Shown here: positions 16,030-24,441 of the stretch, piece after piece
How positions within the stretch are numbered: position 1 is the first letter of the stretch
Layout: every line of letters starts with the position of its first letter
Origin: Bosea vaviloviae
Lineage (GTDB): Bacteria; Pseudomonadota; Alphaproteobacteria; Rhizobiales; Beijerinckiaceae
NCBI RefSeq assembly: GCF_001741865.1
Contig: NZ_CP017147.1
Span: forward strand, 4,083,001-4,147,000
DNA: 64,000 bases
Reading direction: 5' to 3'
Made by a program: the position numbers and the translations under genes
Notes under the pieces: generated by a model
Told to the model about the DNA's origin: nothing
The model's database searches: none
Seen by the model: the letters and a program-made list of their open reading frames with translations, nothing else

Positions 16030-18098
16030 ACGCCATAACCCCGATCTCCTATCTGGACACGCTGAACCCCGCGCAACGTCGCGCCGTCATTCACGGCGTC
16101 GCTTCCAATTTCGCTTCCCCGCTTCTCGTTATCGCGGGTGCCGGCTCCGGCAAGACCAACACGCTCGCCCATCGCGTGGCGCATCTGATGGTCAGCGGCG
16201 TCGATCCACGCCGCATTCTGCTGATGACCTTCTCCCGTCGCGCGGCCACGGAGATGGCAAGGCGCGTCGAGCGCATCGCCCGAAAGGTGCTTGGCGATGG
16301 CGCCGGCGTCCTGGCGGATGCGCTGACATGGGCAGGCACCTTCCACGGGATCGGCGCGCGCCTGCTGCGTGACTATGCCGATCAGATCGGGCTCGATCCT
16401 GCCTTCACGATCCATGACCGCGAGGATGCCGCTGATCAGATGAACCTCGTCCGGCATGAGCTTGGGTTCTCCAAGACTGAAGCGCGCTTTCCAACGAAGG
16501 GGACATGTCTGTCGATCTATTCGCGCTGCGTGAATGCGGAGATGCCGATCGAGGATGTCCTTGGCCGATCCTTTCCCTGGTGCGTGGCCTGGGTGGCGGA
16601 GCTGCGGGATCTGTTTGCGGCCTATGTCGAGGCCAAGCAGAGCCAGAACGTACTCGATTACGACGACCTGCTGCTCTACTGGGCCCAGGTCATGGCTGAC
16701 CCTGACCTTGCCGCCGATATCGGCGGGCGCTTCGATCATGTCATGGTCGACGAGTATCAGGACACCAATCGGCTCCAGTCCTCGATCCTGCTTGCGATGA
16801 AGCCAGGGGGCCACGGGCTCACCGTCGTCGGGGACGATGCCCAGTCGATCTATTCCTTCAGGGCCGCGACGATCCGCAACATCCTCGACTTCCCCGCGGC
16901 CTTCTCACCACCGGCCGAGGTCATCACGCTCGATCAGAACTACCGCTCGACCAGTGCCATCCTGGCGGCAGCCAATGGCGTCATCGACCTGGCAGCCGAG
17001 CGCTTCACCAAGAACCTATGGACCGATCGGGCAGCCGGCGCGGCGCCGCAACTCGTCCATGTGCGTGATGAGGCCGATCAGGCTCGCTTCATCGCCGAAC
17101 GGGTGCTGGAGAACCGCGAGGCGGGATCCACGCTGAAGCAGCAGGCCGTGCTCTTCCGGGCGTCACACCACAGCGGCCCGCTCGAAGTCGAACTGACTCG
17201 GCGCAACATCCCCTTCGTCAAGTTTGGCGGCCTCAAATTTCTCGACGCGGCCCATATCAAGGATGTCCTGGCGCTTCTGCGTTTCGTCGAGAACCCGCGC
17301 GACCGTGTCGCCGGCTTCCGCATCCTGCAGCTTCTGCCCGGCGTCGGACCGACCTCGGCGCAGCGCGTGCTCGACCACATAGCCCAGGCTTCGGATGCGA
17401 TTGGGGCCTTGCATGACGCTCCTGCGCCGCCACGCGCCGGTGATGATTGGCAAGGCTTCCAGACTGCCGTTGCCGATCTGCGTTCGGGCGGCTGCGGCTG
17501 GCCCGCTGAGATCGAGCGCGCACGGCTCTGGTACGAACCGCATCTGGAGCGCATCCATGAGGACGCCTCGACGCGACAAGCCGACCTTGTCCAACTCGAG
17601 CAGATCGCCGGAGGCTACCCGTCGCGTGAGCGCTTCCTGACCGAACTCACGCTCGATCCACCTGACGCGACCAGCGATCAGGCCGGCGTGCCGCTACTGG
17701 ACGAGGACTACCTGATCCTCTCCACGATTCACTCGGCCAAGGGCCAGGAGTGGAAATCGGTCTTCGTCATGAACGTCGTCGATGGCTGCATCCCAATCGA
17801 TCTCGGCGCCGGTTCAACCGATGAGATCGAGGAAGAACGGCGGCTGCTCTACGTCGCGATGACACGCGCCAAGGACGATCTGCATCTCGTCGTGCCGCAG
17901 CGCTTCTTCACGCATGGCCAGTCCTCGACCGGGGACCGCCACGTCTACGCGAACCGAACCCGCTTCATTCCCAACGGACTGCTCGGGCATTTCGAGCGCT
18001 GCGCCTGGCCGCGCATTGCGACGGCAGACGCCGGCCGCACTCCCAGCAATGGGCCGAGGATTGATGTTCGTGCGCGGATGCGAGGCATGTGGCGGTGA
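16026..18098 (+). CDS. UvrD/Rep-type superfamily 1 DNA helicase
   Basis: This 690-residue 3'-5' helicase has the full SF1A motif set. These are the Q-region TLNPAQRRAV, Walker A GAGSGKT (38-44), motif Ia LMTFSRRAATEM, motif II DEYQDTN, motif III VGDDAQSIYSFR and motif IV DQNYRST. Motif V is STIHSAKGQEW and motif VI is EERRLLYVAMTRAKDDL. It is about the length of Rep and lacks the C-terminal extension of UvrD or PcrA. A role in repair or fork restart is expected. The start is coupled to the microORF by ATGA. Two proteins sit upstream on the same strand. Confidence 0.93.
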   Translation: MNAITPISYLDTLNPAQRRAVIHGVASNFASPLLVIAGAGSGKTNTLAHRVAHLMVSGVDPRRILLMTFSRRAATEMARRVERIARKVLGDGAGVLADALTWAGTFHGIGARLLRDYADQIGLDPAFTIHDREDAADQMNLVRHELGFSKTEARFPTKGTCLSIYSRCVNAEMPIEDVLGRSFPWCVAWVAELRDLFAAYVEAKQSQNVLDYDDLLLYWAQVMADPDLAADIGGRFDHVMVDEYQDTNRLQSSILLAMKPGGHGLTVVGDDAQSIYSFRAATIRNILDFPAAFSPPAEVITLDQNYRSTSAILAAANGVIDLAAERFTKNLWTDRAAGAAPQLVHVRDEADQARFIAERVLENREAGSTLKQQAVLFRASHHSGPLEVELTRRNIPFVKFGGLKFLDAAHIKDVLALLRFVENPRDRVAGFRILQLLPGVGPTSAQRVLDHIAQASDAIGALHDAPAPPRAGDDWQGFQTAVADLRSGGCGWPAEIERARLWYEPHLERIHEDASTRQADLVQLEQIAGGYPSRERFLTELTLDPPDATSDQAGVPLLDEDYLILSTIHSAKGQEWKSVFVMNVVDGCIPIDLGAGSTDEIEEERRLLYVAMTRAKDDLHLVVPQRFFTHGQSSTGDRHVYANRTRFIPNGLLGHFERCAWPRIATADAGRTPSNGPRIDVRARMRGMWR

Positions 18099-18168
18099 CG
18101 GATCCCCCCCCTGGAAGCGGCCAGCAGGCCGGTCCAGCATCGGGGCAGGTTCATCGGCGATGCGTTCG

Positions 18169-18206
18169 GTCACTCGGCGCCCCAACGCGCGGGGCCGCCG
18201 AGTGAC
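18169..18206. terminator. Strong stem-loop between convergent genes
   Basis: GTCACTCGGCG...CCCC pairs with GGGG.CCGCCGAGTGAC around a short loop, with one bulge. It lies between the helicase (+) and an exported-protein gene (-). There is no T-run, so a bidirectional terminator is likely but not certain. Confidence 0.5.
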
Positions 18207-18287
18207 GTACAATAACCAGAGTGGGTTGCGGTCAGCAGAAGCCTGATGATGGCCCTGGCGGCTGCAACTCGAGCTTTCGCTGCCAGG

Positions 18288-18779
18288 TCAGTTGATCGCT
18301 TTGACGCTGGAAAGGATCGAATCGATCGCCTTGCCGTGCTTCGTGCGTTCCTCATCGTTGCCCCAGAGCGTAAGCAGGACAACGCGGTCCTTACCACCGG
18401 GCAACATAATGAAATCTACAGTGGTCGGCTCATCTTTGTAGGTCGTCTCGAATTTGTAAATCGTTGCCGTGATGCCGTTCAGGTTCGTTTCGGCCTCGAT
18501 TGGCTTATTTACTTTAATACCGGTATCTTTCATCCACTTCTGGTTGGCTTCCATCATCGCCTTAACATTCTTGATCGCGGCGAATTCAACAGAAATATAG
18601 ACATCCTTGTTGGGCGACCAGCCTTCGTACCCGTATTTGACTTCTTTGGTATCCCAGTCGTTGGGGATCGAAACAATTATGGCCGGATCCTTGTCGGGCA
18701 CGGCAAAATTCTTTGCGAGCACGGGGGAGGCCAGGAGCGACAAAGCTAGCGCAATTGCGGCAGTGCGACGAAATTTCAT
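18288..18779 (-). CDS. Exported protein of unknown function
   Basis: The 163-residue product has a clear signal peptide (MKFRRTAAIALALSLLASPVLA, cut after ALA near residue 22). The mature part is a small mixed domain: PDKDPAIIVSIPNDW, then YGYEGWSPNKDVYISVEF and a C-terminal DSILSSVKAIN. The pattern recalls small periplasmic PsbP/MogI-like domains that answer to "SIPxxW" but I cannot name the family. The ATG at 18779 fits the signal peptide better than an upstream in-frame start. It stands alone, converging with the helicase gene. Confidence 0.7.
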   Translation of the reverse strand: MKFRRTAAIALALSLLASPVLAKNFAVPDKDPAIIVSIPNDWDTKEVKYGYEGWSPNKDVYISVEFAAIKNVKAMMEANQKWMKDTGIKVNKPIEAETNLNGITATIYKFETTYKDEPTTVDFIMLPGGKDRVVLLTLWGNDEERTKHGKAIDSILSSVKAIN

Positions 18780-18906
18780 CTTGATGCGTTCCACATCGCG
18801 AGATGCGGGCTGCATCTACGGCGTTCCCCTCATCGCGTTCACTTCGTCCAAGTGCAATGCTTTTTACGTAACTCACTTAACCGACCGCTGGGGCAGGGGC
18901 CGCACA

Positions 18907-19290
18907 AGCCTGAAAAGATCGTCGTGAAGCTGCAACAGGTCGATGTGTTGTTGTCCCAAGGCCGTCCCGTGGCCGAAGCGATCCGAACGATCGCCGCGAC
19001 GGCGTTCACGTATTACCGGTGGCGCAAGGAGTTCGGCGGCAAGAGGTCTGACCAGTTGAAACGGCTGAAGGACCTTGCGAAGGAGAACGAGCGGCTGCGG
19101 AAGGCCGCCTCTGATCTGACGCTTGAGAAGTTGATCCTCAAGGAAGCTGTCTCAGGAAACGACTGAGCCCCGCCCGCCGCGGGCGCTGCATCAACCACGT
19201 CATCAAGAAATTTGACGTGTCGGAGCGGCTGGCGTGCCGAGTCCTGCGGCAGCATCGTTCGACGCAAAGCAAGGTGCCAGCGGAGCGGAG
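18907..19290 (+). mobile_element. IS3-family insertion sequence relic
   Basis: The plus strand encodes most of an IS3-type OrfA: IVVKLQQVDVLLSQGRPVAE, an HTH (IRTIAATAFTYYRWRKEF) and the leucine-zipper tail (LKDLAKENERLRKAASDL). After its TGA near 19166 the beginning of OrfB follows (LSPARRGRCINHVIKKFDVS, then LACRVLRQHRSTQSKVP) and breaks off by about 19290. The first codons of OrfA and the whole catalytic DDE part are missing. A second 5' fragment lies at 30250-30393 in the same orientation. Neither can transpose. Confidence 0.88.
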
Positions 19291-19704
19291 TGCCAAAGAT
19301 CAACATGCTCATCGCGCCCCCCCGCGACCGTGAAGAGCAGCGCATAGGTCAACGCAGCTCTCGGAGTGCCGCTCGCGAATCCGATGGACGCGGCGCGGGG
19401 AGGGGGCACCGGTCAACACGCTAGCGGTCCGACAAGGGACCACCCGCATTTCGACGCGGATGTCTTGCTGAAGTGGCGCCCTTGCAGAGGGCGGACCGGA
19501 TTGCCGGCTGTCGGAAAAACCGAGCGTCGCAGCTTGCCCGGAAAGGAAACGACGCCCGGCAAGCTTAAGCATCGAGGGACGGATTCCGTTGGAAAGCTCC
19601 CCGCTCCCCGAAAGCCGCGCAACGGAGGCACCAACTTTCCCGAGGAACTCACCGCCGCCTCCATGGTTTGAATTGTGCCTGGGGGATCAACAGGAGGCTA
19701 TGTG
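19291..19704. other. Intergenic region after the IS3 relic
   Basis: I see no supported gene in these 414 bases. The DUF1236 promoter must lie near the right end. Confidence 0.4.
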
Positions 19705-20118
19705 ATGAGGAAGATTATGCTTGTCGCAGCCGTCGCGGTGATTCCGGTGATGGCATTTGCACAGAACCCGCAAGGCGCCCGAGGCGGAGCGACCGGTGGG
19801 GCGGCGGCCGGCGCGGTTGGCGGGGCGGTTGTGGGCGGCCCTGTCGGAGCAGTGGTCGGCGGAGTAGGCGGCGCCGTCGCCGGTGCGATCGTCGGCGACA
19901 ATACCCCACGCTTCAAGACATATGTGTCGGAGCATGAAGTGCCGTCCTACACCTATCGTGAGGATCTCCAGGTGGGCGCCGTGCTGCCCCGGTCTGGGGT
20001 GACCTATCGGAAAGTTCCCGCTGAATTCGGAACGAAAGGCTATCAGTACACGGTTGTGAATGACCGCACGGTGATCGTCGAGCCGCGGACCCGCCGCGTC
20101 ATCCAGATCATCGAATAA
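19705..20118 (+). CDS. DUF1236 exported protein with glycine-alanine region
   Basis: The 137-residue product has a signal peptide (MRKIMLVAAVAVIPVMAFAQ), then a long Gly/Ala/Val region (GGAAAGAVGGAVVGGPVGAV) like glycine-zipper outer-membrane proteins. The C-terminal DUF1236 domain follows (VSEHEVPSYTYREDLQVGAV, then VNDRTVIVEPRTRRVIQIIE). DUF1236 proteins are common in Hyphomicrobiales and have no assigned role. AGGAGG sits 10 bases before the ATG at 19705, fixing the start. A GC-rich hairpin follows the stop. Confidence 0.88.
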   Translation: MRKIMLVAAVAVIPVMAFAQNPQGARGGATGGAAAGAVGGAVVGGPVGAVVGGVGGAVAGAIVGDNTPRFKTYVSEHEVPSYTYREDLQVGAVLPRSGVTYRKVPAEFGTKGYQYTVVNDRTVIVEPRTRRVIQIIE

Positions 20119-20137
20119 ATTCCTTCCATTCCGGAAT

Positions 20138-20161
20138 GCCCGCCGCCGCGAGGCGGCGGGC
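20138..20161 (+). terminator. Hairpin after the DUF1236 gene
   Basis: GCCCGCCGCC-GCGA-GGCGGCGGGC is a perfect 10-bp stem 20 bases after the stop. Only TTAAT follows, so it may be a weak intrinsic terminator or an RNA stabiliser. Confidence 0.6.
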
Positions 20162-20186
20162 TTAATCCCAGTGGAGATCGATCTCT

Positions 20187-21188
20187 GTGACTCGGCCCTT
20201 GTCTCGCCCGATCGACTTGCTCAGAGCGGCGTTAGTGGCCAGCTTGCTGGTTCTGGCCCTGGGAGATGCGCGAGCCCTGACGGCGGATGAGGTCAACCGG
20301 GCGGGGCGCCCCGTTTCCACGAAAGGCAAGATGACGCGGCCCAGTGCGTCGATCGTCAAGGCCCAGACCTTGCTGGCGCGTCAGGGCGTCTCCCCCGGCG
20401 AGATCGACGGCCTGGACGGCGATCGCTACCGCAAGGCCGTTGCCCAGTTCCGCCGCCGGGAAAATCTCGGCGACGGCGATGGCATTGACGCGGCTACCTG
20501 GCGAGCCCTGCTGGGCGACGCCAGCGCGGACATCGTTTCCGATTATCGTGTGCTCAAAGAGGACGTGAAATCCCGGTTCTCGAGACATATTCCTCACGAC
20601 TACGCCCGCCAGGCGCGCCTGAAGCAGCTTGGCTACAGAACTCCTCATGAAATGTTCGCCGAACGCTTTCGAATGAGCGAGGGCCTGCTGCGGACGCTCA
20701 ATCCCGGCGCGCGTTACCGCAAGCGTGATGAAACACTTCATGTCGTCGCGGCGGGACGGACGCCTCCTGCAGCCGAAGCGAGGCTGGTCGAGGCGGACAG
20801 GACGAACGGCGTGGTTCGAGCTCTCGATGCGGCGGGCCGGCCGTTTGCGATCTATCCCGCCACGATCGGCAGCGCGGCCACGCCTTCGCCGGAAGGCGAA
20901 TATCAGGTCGTGCGCGTCGTGAGAAATCCCACCTATCACTACGACCCGGTCAAGAACTTCCAGCAAGGCCGCAACAAGCGCCGGCTGGTGATCGCCAGGG
21001 GGCCGAACAATCCGGTCGGAACGGTCTGGATCGAGCTGTCGAAACCGACCTTCGGCATCCATGGAACGCCGGAACCATCGCGGATCGGCAAGACATCGTC
21101 GCATGGCTGCGTCCGGCTCACGAATTGGGATGCCGAGGAACTGGCGCAACTCGTCAAGCCCGGCACGACTGTCCGTTTCGTCGAATAG
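20187..21188 (+). CDS. L,D-transpeptidase (YkuD) with peptidoglycan-binding domain
   Basis: This periplasmic enzyme of 333 residues should make 3-3 cross-links or attach proteins to peptidoglycan. It has a signal peptide (LLRAALVASLLVLALGDARA), a PG_binding_1 domain (about 50-105, LLARQGVSPGEIDGLDG) and a C-terminal YkuD domain. The catalytic motif is HGTPEPSRIGKTSSHGCVRL, with Cys near 308 and its His two residues before. The start is GTG, 10 bases after GGAGA. It follows the hairpin terminator of the DUF1236 gene and appears to be a single transcription unit. Confidence 0.92.
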   Translation: MTRPLSRPIDLLRAALVASLLVLALGDARALTADEVNRAGRPVSTKGKMTRPSASIVKAQTLLARQGVSPGEIDGLDGDRYRKAVAQFRRRENLGDGDGIDAATWRALLGDASADIVSDYRVLKEDVKSRFSRHIPHDYARQARLKQLGYRTPHEMFAERFRMSEGLLRTLNPGARYRKRDETLHVVAAGRTPPAAEARLVEADRTNGVVRALDAAGRPFAIYPATIGSAATPSPEGEYQVVRVVRNPTYHYDPVKNFQQGRNKRRLVIARGPNNPVGTVWIELSKPTFGIHGTPEPSRIGKTSSHGCVRLTNWDAEELAQLVKPGTTVRFVE

Positions 21189-21270
21189 CAGCGCGGCTCG
21201 GCTGCCGCAGCCTTCTGGAATTCTCGACCGATCGGGCCTTGCTGTTCGCGCCGGCCCAGGGGCATGACAA

Positions 21271-22185
21271 ATGGGGCGCGACGCGCAGAGTGGTGTCGAA
21301 ATCGTCGAGGATGATGACAGCCCGGGCGCTATCGTCTCATTTCCGTTCGACGCTGAATGTGTTGCGCGGTTTCGGCTGACCTTCCCGAGAGCGCGCTGGA
21401 ACGAGCGGCTGCGAGCATGGCGTCTCCCGGGCACGACCGCGGTCCGGCGTGCAACGCGGTGGCTTGAACGTAACCTTCCCACCGCATTCGCCCACGCCGA
21501 TGAACGCGGGCACGACTCGTTCTCGTTCGAGCCCATCGTCAGCCGCTATTTGTCGGATGCCGAGGATCTCGTGGTGCGAACGCCTTATTCGCGAACGGTC
21601 GTCGAGGAGCTACGCGCCGTACCGTGGGCCTGGTGGAACGGCGAGGAAAAGGCCTGGCACGTTCCATTTCGGTCGATCGATGAACTTCGCAAGAGATGGC
21701 CGACAATCGAGGCGGCCGCGAAGCGCAATGAACCGGAGGCGAGAAGGCAAAGGCAAGAGGCCGCGAAGTCCGGGCCCGGCCACGAGGAGACCAAAGCCAG
21801 GGCGAGCGAGCGGCGACGCCGCCGCTATCCCGTCCTCGCAGGCGTATTGCCGCCGCTGGACACGGTGGTGATGTCCCATGCAGGGCCGCTCGTCATCCTG
21901 GAGGTGACCGGAGAGATCGTGCCTGAGCAGACGGCGCACCAGCACTATGTGTGGAGCACGGTTCAGCCTGGCGATCTGGTTTGGACGACGTGGCGGCGTC
22001 CGACCCATGACGAGCTGATCAGGACTTGGCCGGCGCGCCACCCTCCCGCGGCAGGCGATCTCAGCCGGGGCTGGTGGCAACCCACTCTCGAGGAATTGCG
22101 GGCGGCCAGACGCGCAGCGCGCTCCCTGGAGCGCGCTCGAGAGACGCGAAAGCGTCGCGCCTCATCGCGGGATCGCGCAGGCTGA
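21271..22185 (+). CDS. Protein with two HARP-like motifs
   Basis: The 304-residue protein is highly charged. Two similar blocks (about 22-70 and 97-145) share the pattern hydrophobic/aromatic...P...W(N)x4-5(A)WxhP, seen as FPRARWNERLRAWRLPG and VPWAWWNGEEKAWHVPF. This resembles the HARP motif of SMARCAL1-type annealing helicases, which binds forked DNA. There is no helicase or nuclease domain. The middle is basic and helical (ASERRRRRYPVLAGVLPP), and the C-terminus is again basic. AGGGGC precedes the ATG at 21271. I infer a DNA-binding protein, but the HARP likeness is by eye only. Confidence 0.6.
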   Translation: MGRDAQSGVEIVEDDDSPGAIVSFPFDAECVARFRLTFPRARWNERLRAWRLPGTTAVRRATRWLERNLPTAFAHADERGHDSFSFEPIVSRYLSDAEDLVVRTPYSRTVVEELRAVPWAWWNGEEKAWHVPFRSIDELRKRWPTIEAAAKRNEPEARRQRQEAAKSGPGHEETKARASERRRRRYPVLAGVLPPLDTVVMSHAGPLVILEVTGEIVPEQTAHQHYVWSTVQPGDLVWTTWRRPTHDELIRTWPARHPPAAGDLSRGWWQPTLEELRAARRAARSLERARETRKRRASSRDRAG

Positions 22186-22200
22186 AAGCATTGTCGGTCG

Positions 22201-22260
22201 ATGAAGATCGCGATTTTCGACGTCAATGGGATCAACGGACGCCTTGCGGTGCTCCTGCCT
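22201..22260 (+). pseudogene. 5' fragment of exodeoxyribonuclease III gene
   Basis: The first 20 codons read MKIAIFDVNGINGRLAVLLP, closely matching the universal start of ExoIII/XthA (MKIAT-NVNGI--R---L). Homology then stops and no catalytic residues follow, so this is a remnant left by deletion. Confidence 0.6.
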
Positions 22261-22280
22261 CTTGATGTGCTGGAAACGAA

Positions 22281-22310
22281 GCGCCGCCCGGCTTGGTTGC
22301 CGGGCGGCGC
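22281..22310. terminator. Perfect 12-bp stem-loop
   Basis: GCGCCGCCCGGC and GCCGGGCGGCGC pair around TTGGTT. No T-run follows on either strand. It could be an RNA stabiliser, a terminator remnant of the lost ExoIII gene, or a REP-like unit. Confidence 0.5.
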
Positions 22311-22625
22311 AGGTCGGATTGCGGAACTTTTCCTACAATCGCGGCAACGCAATGTCGCGCTTGTCAGTCGAAACAGTCGGAACAATCAGCTGCACCCAGT
22401 CGTGCTGCCGCAGGTGTTGCATTTCAGGCAGGCGCCATCAACGTCGGAGCCCCGGCGAGCAGGAAGAACGCCGGGCAACTGGAATTGGCGATCCGCCTCG
22501 TCAAATCGGTATCCGAGAACCTGACCGCTGCAATTGGCGGGTCGGTTCCGGGGTTGAGCGCTGACTAGCTCCAATCTGATCACGTAGGACTGTGAATTCA
22601 GCGGGGGCAGGCATTGTCGGGTTGT
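22311..22625. other. Decayed region before the ABC permease genes
   Basis: No supported gene. A plus frame ending at 22568 (GQLELAIRLVKSVSENLTAA) has a protein-like tail but its front half looks frameshifted, so it may be another relic. Confidence 0.4.
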
Positions 22626-23504
22626 TCAGCGCAGGGTCGGGTCGAGGCGGTCGCGCAGCCAGTCGCCGACGAGGCTGACGGCGAGAGTAGTCAGCACGAT
22701 GGTCGAGGCCGGCGCCAGCATGATCCAGGGCGCGCGGGTGAGATACTCGCGGCCATAGCCGACCATGTTGCCGAGAGACGTCATCGGTGGCTGCACGCCG
22801 AGCCCCAGGAAAGAGAGGCCGCTTTCGAGCAGGATGACCTCGGGAAAGGTCAACGTCATCGAGACGATCAGCGTCGAGGCGATGTTGGGCAGGATATGCT
22901 TGAGATAGATCCGCGTCGGTGACGCTCCGATCTGGCGCACCGCTCCAGCATAGCCCTGTGCGCCCGCCGAGATGGCGAGGCCGCGCGCGATGCGAGCATA
23001 GCGCTCCCAGCCATAGAGCCCCATCAGGCCGATGAGGAGCGGCAGCGCATTGCCGAAGAAGGCCAGCACCGAGAGCGCCAGGATCAGGAACGGCATCGCA
23101 GCCTGGAAATCCGCCAGCATCAAGACGAACTGCTCGACCAGTCCACGGAAATGCGCGGCGAGGAAGCCCATCAGCGTGCCCAGAACCGCCGAGATGATGG
23201 TGGCTCCGAAGGCGACGAGCAGCGAGATGCGGATCGAGACGATCAACCGCGAGAGCACGTCGCGGCCGAGTTCGTCGGTGCCGAGCCAGTGCAGCGGATG
23301 GAAGGGACCAGCCAGCCGGTTGCGCAAGTCATAGGCCGTGAAGCGATAGGGCGTGATCCAGTCGGCGGCGAGCGCGACGACGATGATGATGGCGATCCAG
23401 ACCAGGCCGAACCAGACGAGCAAGGGGATGCGTTGCCTGCGCCTTGGCGCTGCCTTTTCGGCCGAGGTGGCAGGAACGGAGTTGGCAGCCGTGATGTCGG
23501 CCAT
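22626..23504 (-). CDS. ABC transporter permease, DppC/OppC type
   Basis: This inner-membrane permease of 292 residues pairs with the DppB-type permease upstream. It has an N-terminal hydrophobic segment (LLVWFGLVWIAIIIVVALAA), the DppC-typical periplasmic part (HPLHWLGTDELGRDVLSRLI) and the EAA loop (GASPTRIYLKHILPNI) that docks the ATPase. The ATG at 23504 follows the stop of dppB-like by one base, which favours it over upstream starts. It is the last gene of the operon that begins with pehA. Confidence 0.92.
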   Translation of the reverse strand: MADITAANSVPATSAEKAAPRRRQRIPLLVWFGLVWIAIIIVVALAADWITPYRFTAYDLRNRLAGPFHPLHWLGTDELGRDVLSRLIVSIRISLLVAFGATIISAVLGTLMGFLAAHFRGLVEQFVLMLADFQAAMPFLILALSVLAFFGNALPLLIGLMGLYGWERYARIARGLAISAGAQGYAGAVRQIGASPTRIYLKHILPNIASTLIVSMTLTFPEVILLESGLSFLGLGVQPPMTSLGNMVGYGREYLTRAPWIMLAPASTIVLTTLAVSLVGDWLRDRLDPTLR

Positions 23505-23505
23505 C

Positions 23506-24441
23506 TCAATGCGCTCCCGCCTTGGCACCATTGCGCAGGCGTGGGTCGAGCACGCCATAGAGGAGGTCGACGATCAGATTGGCACTGACCATGGTCATCG
23601 CGACCAGCAAGAGGATGCATTGCACCACAGCCAGGTCGCGGTTCGAGACCGCCACCACCAGGAGCCGTCCAACGCCAGGCCACGAGAACACGCTCTCTAC
23701 CACGACGGCGCCAGCGATCAGGCTGCCGACCATGAAGCCGACGACTGTGACGGTTGGCACCGCCGCATTGGGCAAAGCATGGCCGCGCACCACGGCTGCC
23801 CAGGGTACGCCCTTGGCGCTGGCGGTGCGGATATAGGACTGGCCGAGCACCTCCAGCATGGCGCTGCGGGTGAAGCGTGCAAGCACGGCTGCGCCGCCGA
23901 TGCCGAGCGTCAGAACAGGCAGAATGCCGTGGCGCCAGCTGTCCTGCCCACCCGAGGGCAGCCAACCGAGATGAACCGAGAAAATCAACACCAGCACGAG
24001 GCCAAGCACGAAGCTCGGCACCGTGAAGCCCGCCACCGCCGTCACCATGACGATACGGTCCATCAGGCTGTCGCGGTGAAGCGCGGCTTGGATGCCGGCG
24101 GGGATGCCGATGCAGAGCTTGAGCGCCAGCGCCGGCAAGGTGAGTGCCAGGGTTGCCGGGATGCGCTCCAGCACGAGCTGGATCGCCGGCCTGCCATCGC
24201 GCATCGACTGGCCGAGTTCGCCCCGGCCGATGGCGGAGAAGTAGCGCAGATATTGCTGCCAGATCGGATCGTCGAGGCCCCATGCCTTGCGGAAGGCGGC
24301 GATGGCCTCGGGCGGAGCATCGACGCTCATGATGATCAGGGCGGGATCGCCCGACATCCGCAGCACGACGAAGGCGAAGGTGACGACCAGCGCCACCGTC
24401 AGCGCGGCGCGGGCGAGTCGGATCAGGAAGAAGCGCAGCAT
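23506..24441 (-). CDS. ABC transporter permease, DppB/OppB type
   Basis: The 311-residue product is a six-helix permease with the standard DppB start (MLRFFLIRLARAALTVALVV), the VDAPPEAIAAFRKAWGLDDP extracytoplasmic loop and the EAA loop (YIRTASAKGVPWAAVVRGHA). It should form the membrane pore with the DppC-type protein. Its ATG overlaps the stop of the ATPase gene by one base (TGATG). The operon context argues for a phosphonate or phosphodiester substrate instead of a peptide, which is inference. Confidence 0.92.
   Translation of the reverse strand: MLRFFLIRLARAALTVALVVTFAFVVLRMSGDPALIIMSVDAPPEAIAAFRKAWGLDDPIWQQYLRYFSAIGRGELGQSMRDGRPAIQLVLERIPATLALTLPALALKLCIGIPAGIQAALHRDSLMDRIVMVTAVAGFTVPSFVLGLVLVLIFSVHLGWLPSGGQDSWRHGILPVLTLGIGGAAVLARFTRSAMLEVLGQSYIRTASAKGVPWAAVVRGHALPNAAVPTVTVVGFMVGSLIAGAVVVESVFSWPGVGRLLVVAVSNRDLAVVQCILLLVAMTMVSANLIVDLLYGVLDPRLRNGAKAGAH

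Noticed and set aside
20232..21536. A 434-codon minus-strand frame
   Set aside because: Shadow of the L,D-transpeptidase, which has signal peptide and catalytic motif on the plus strand.
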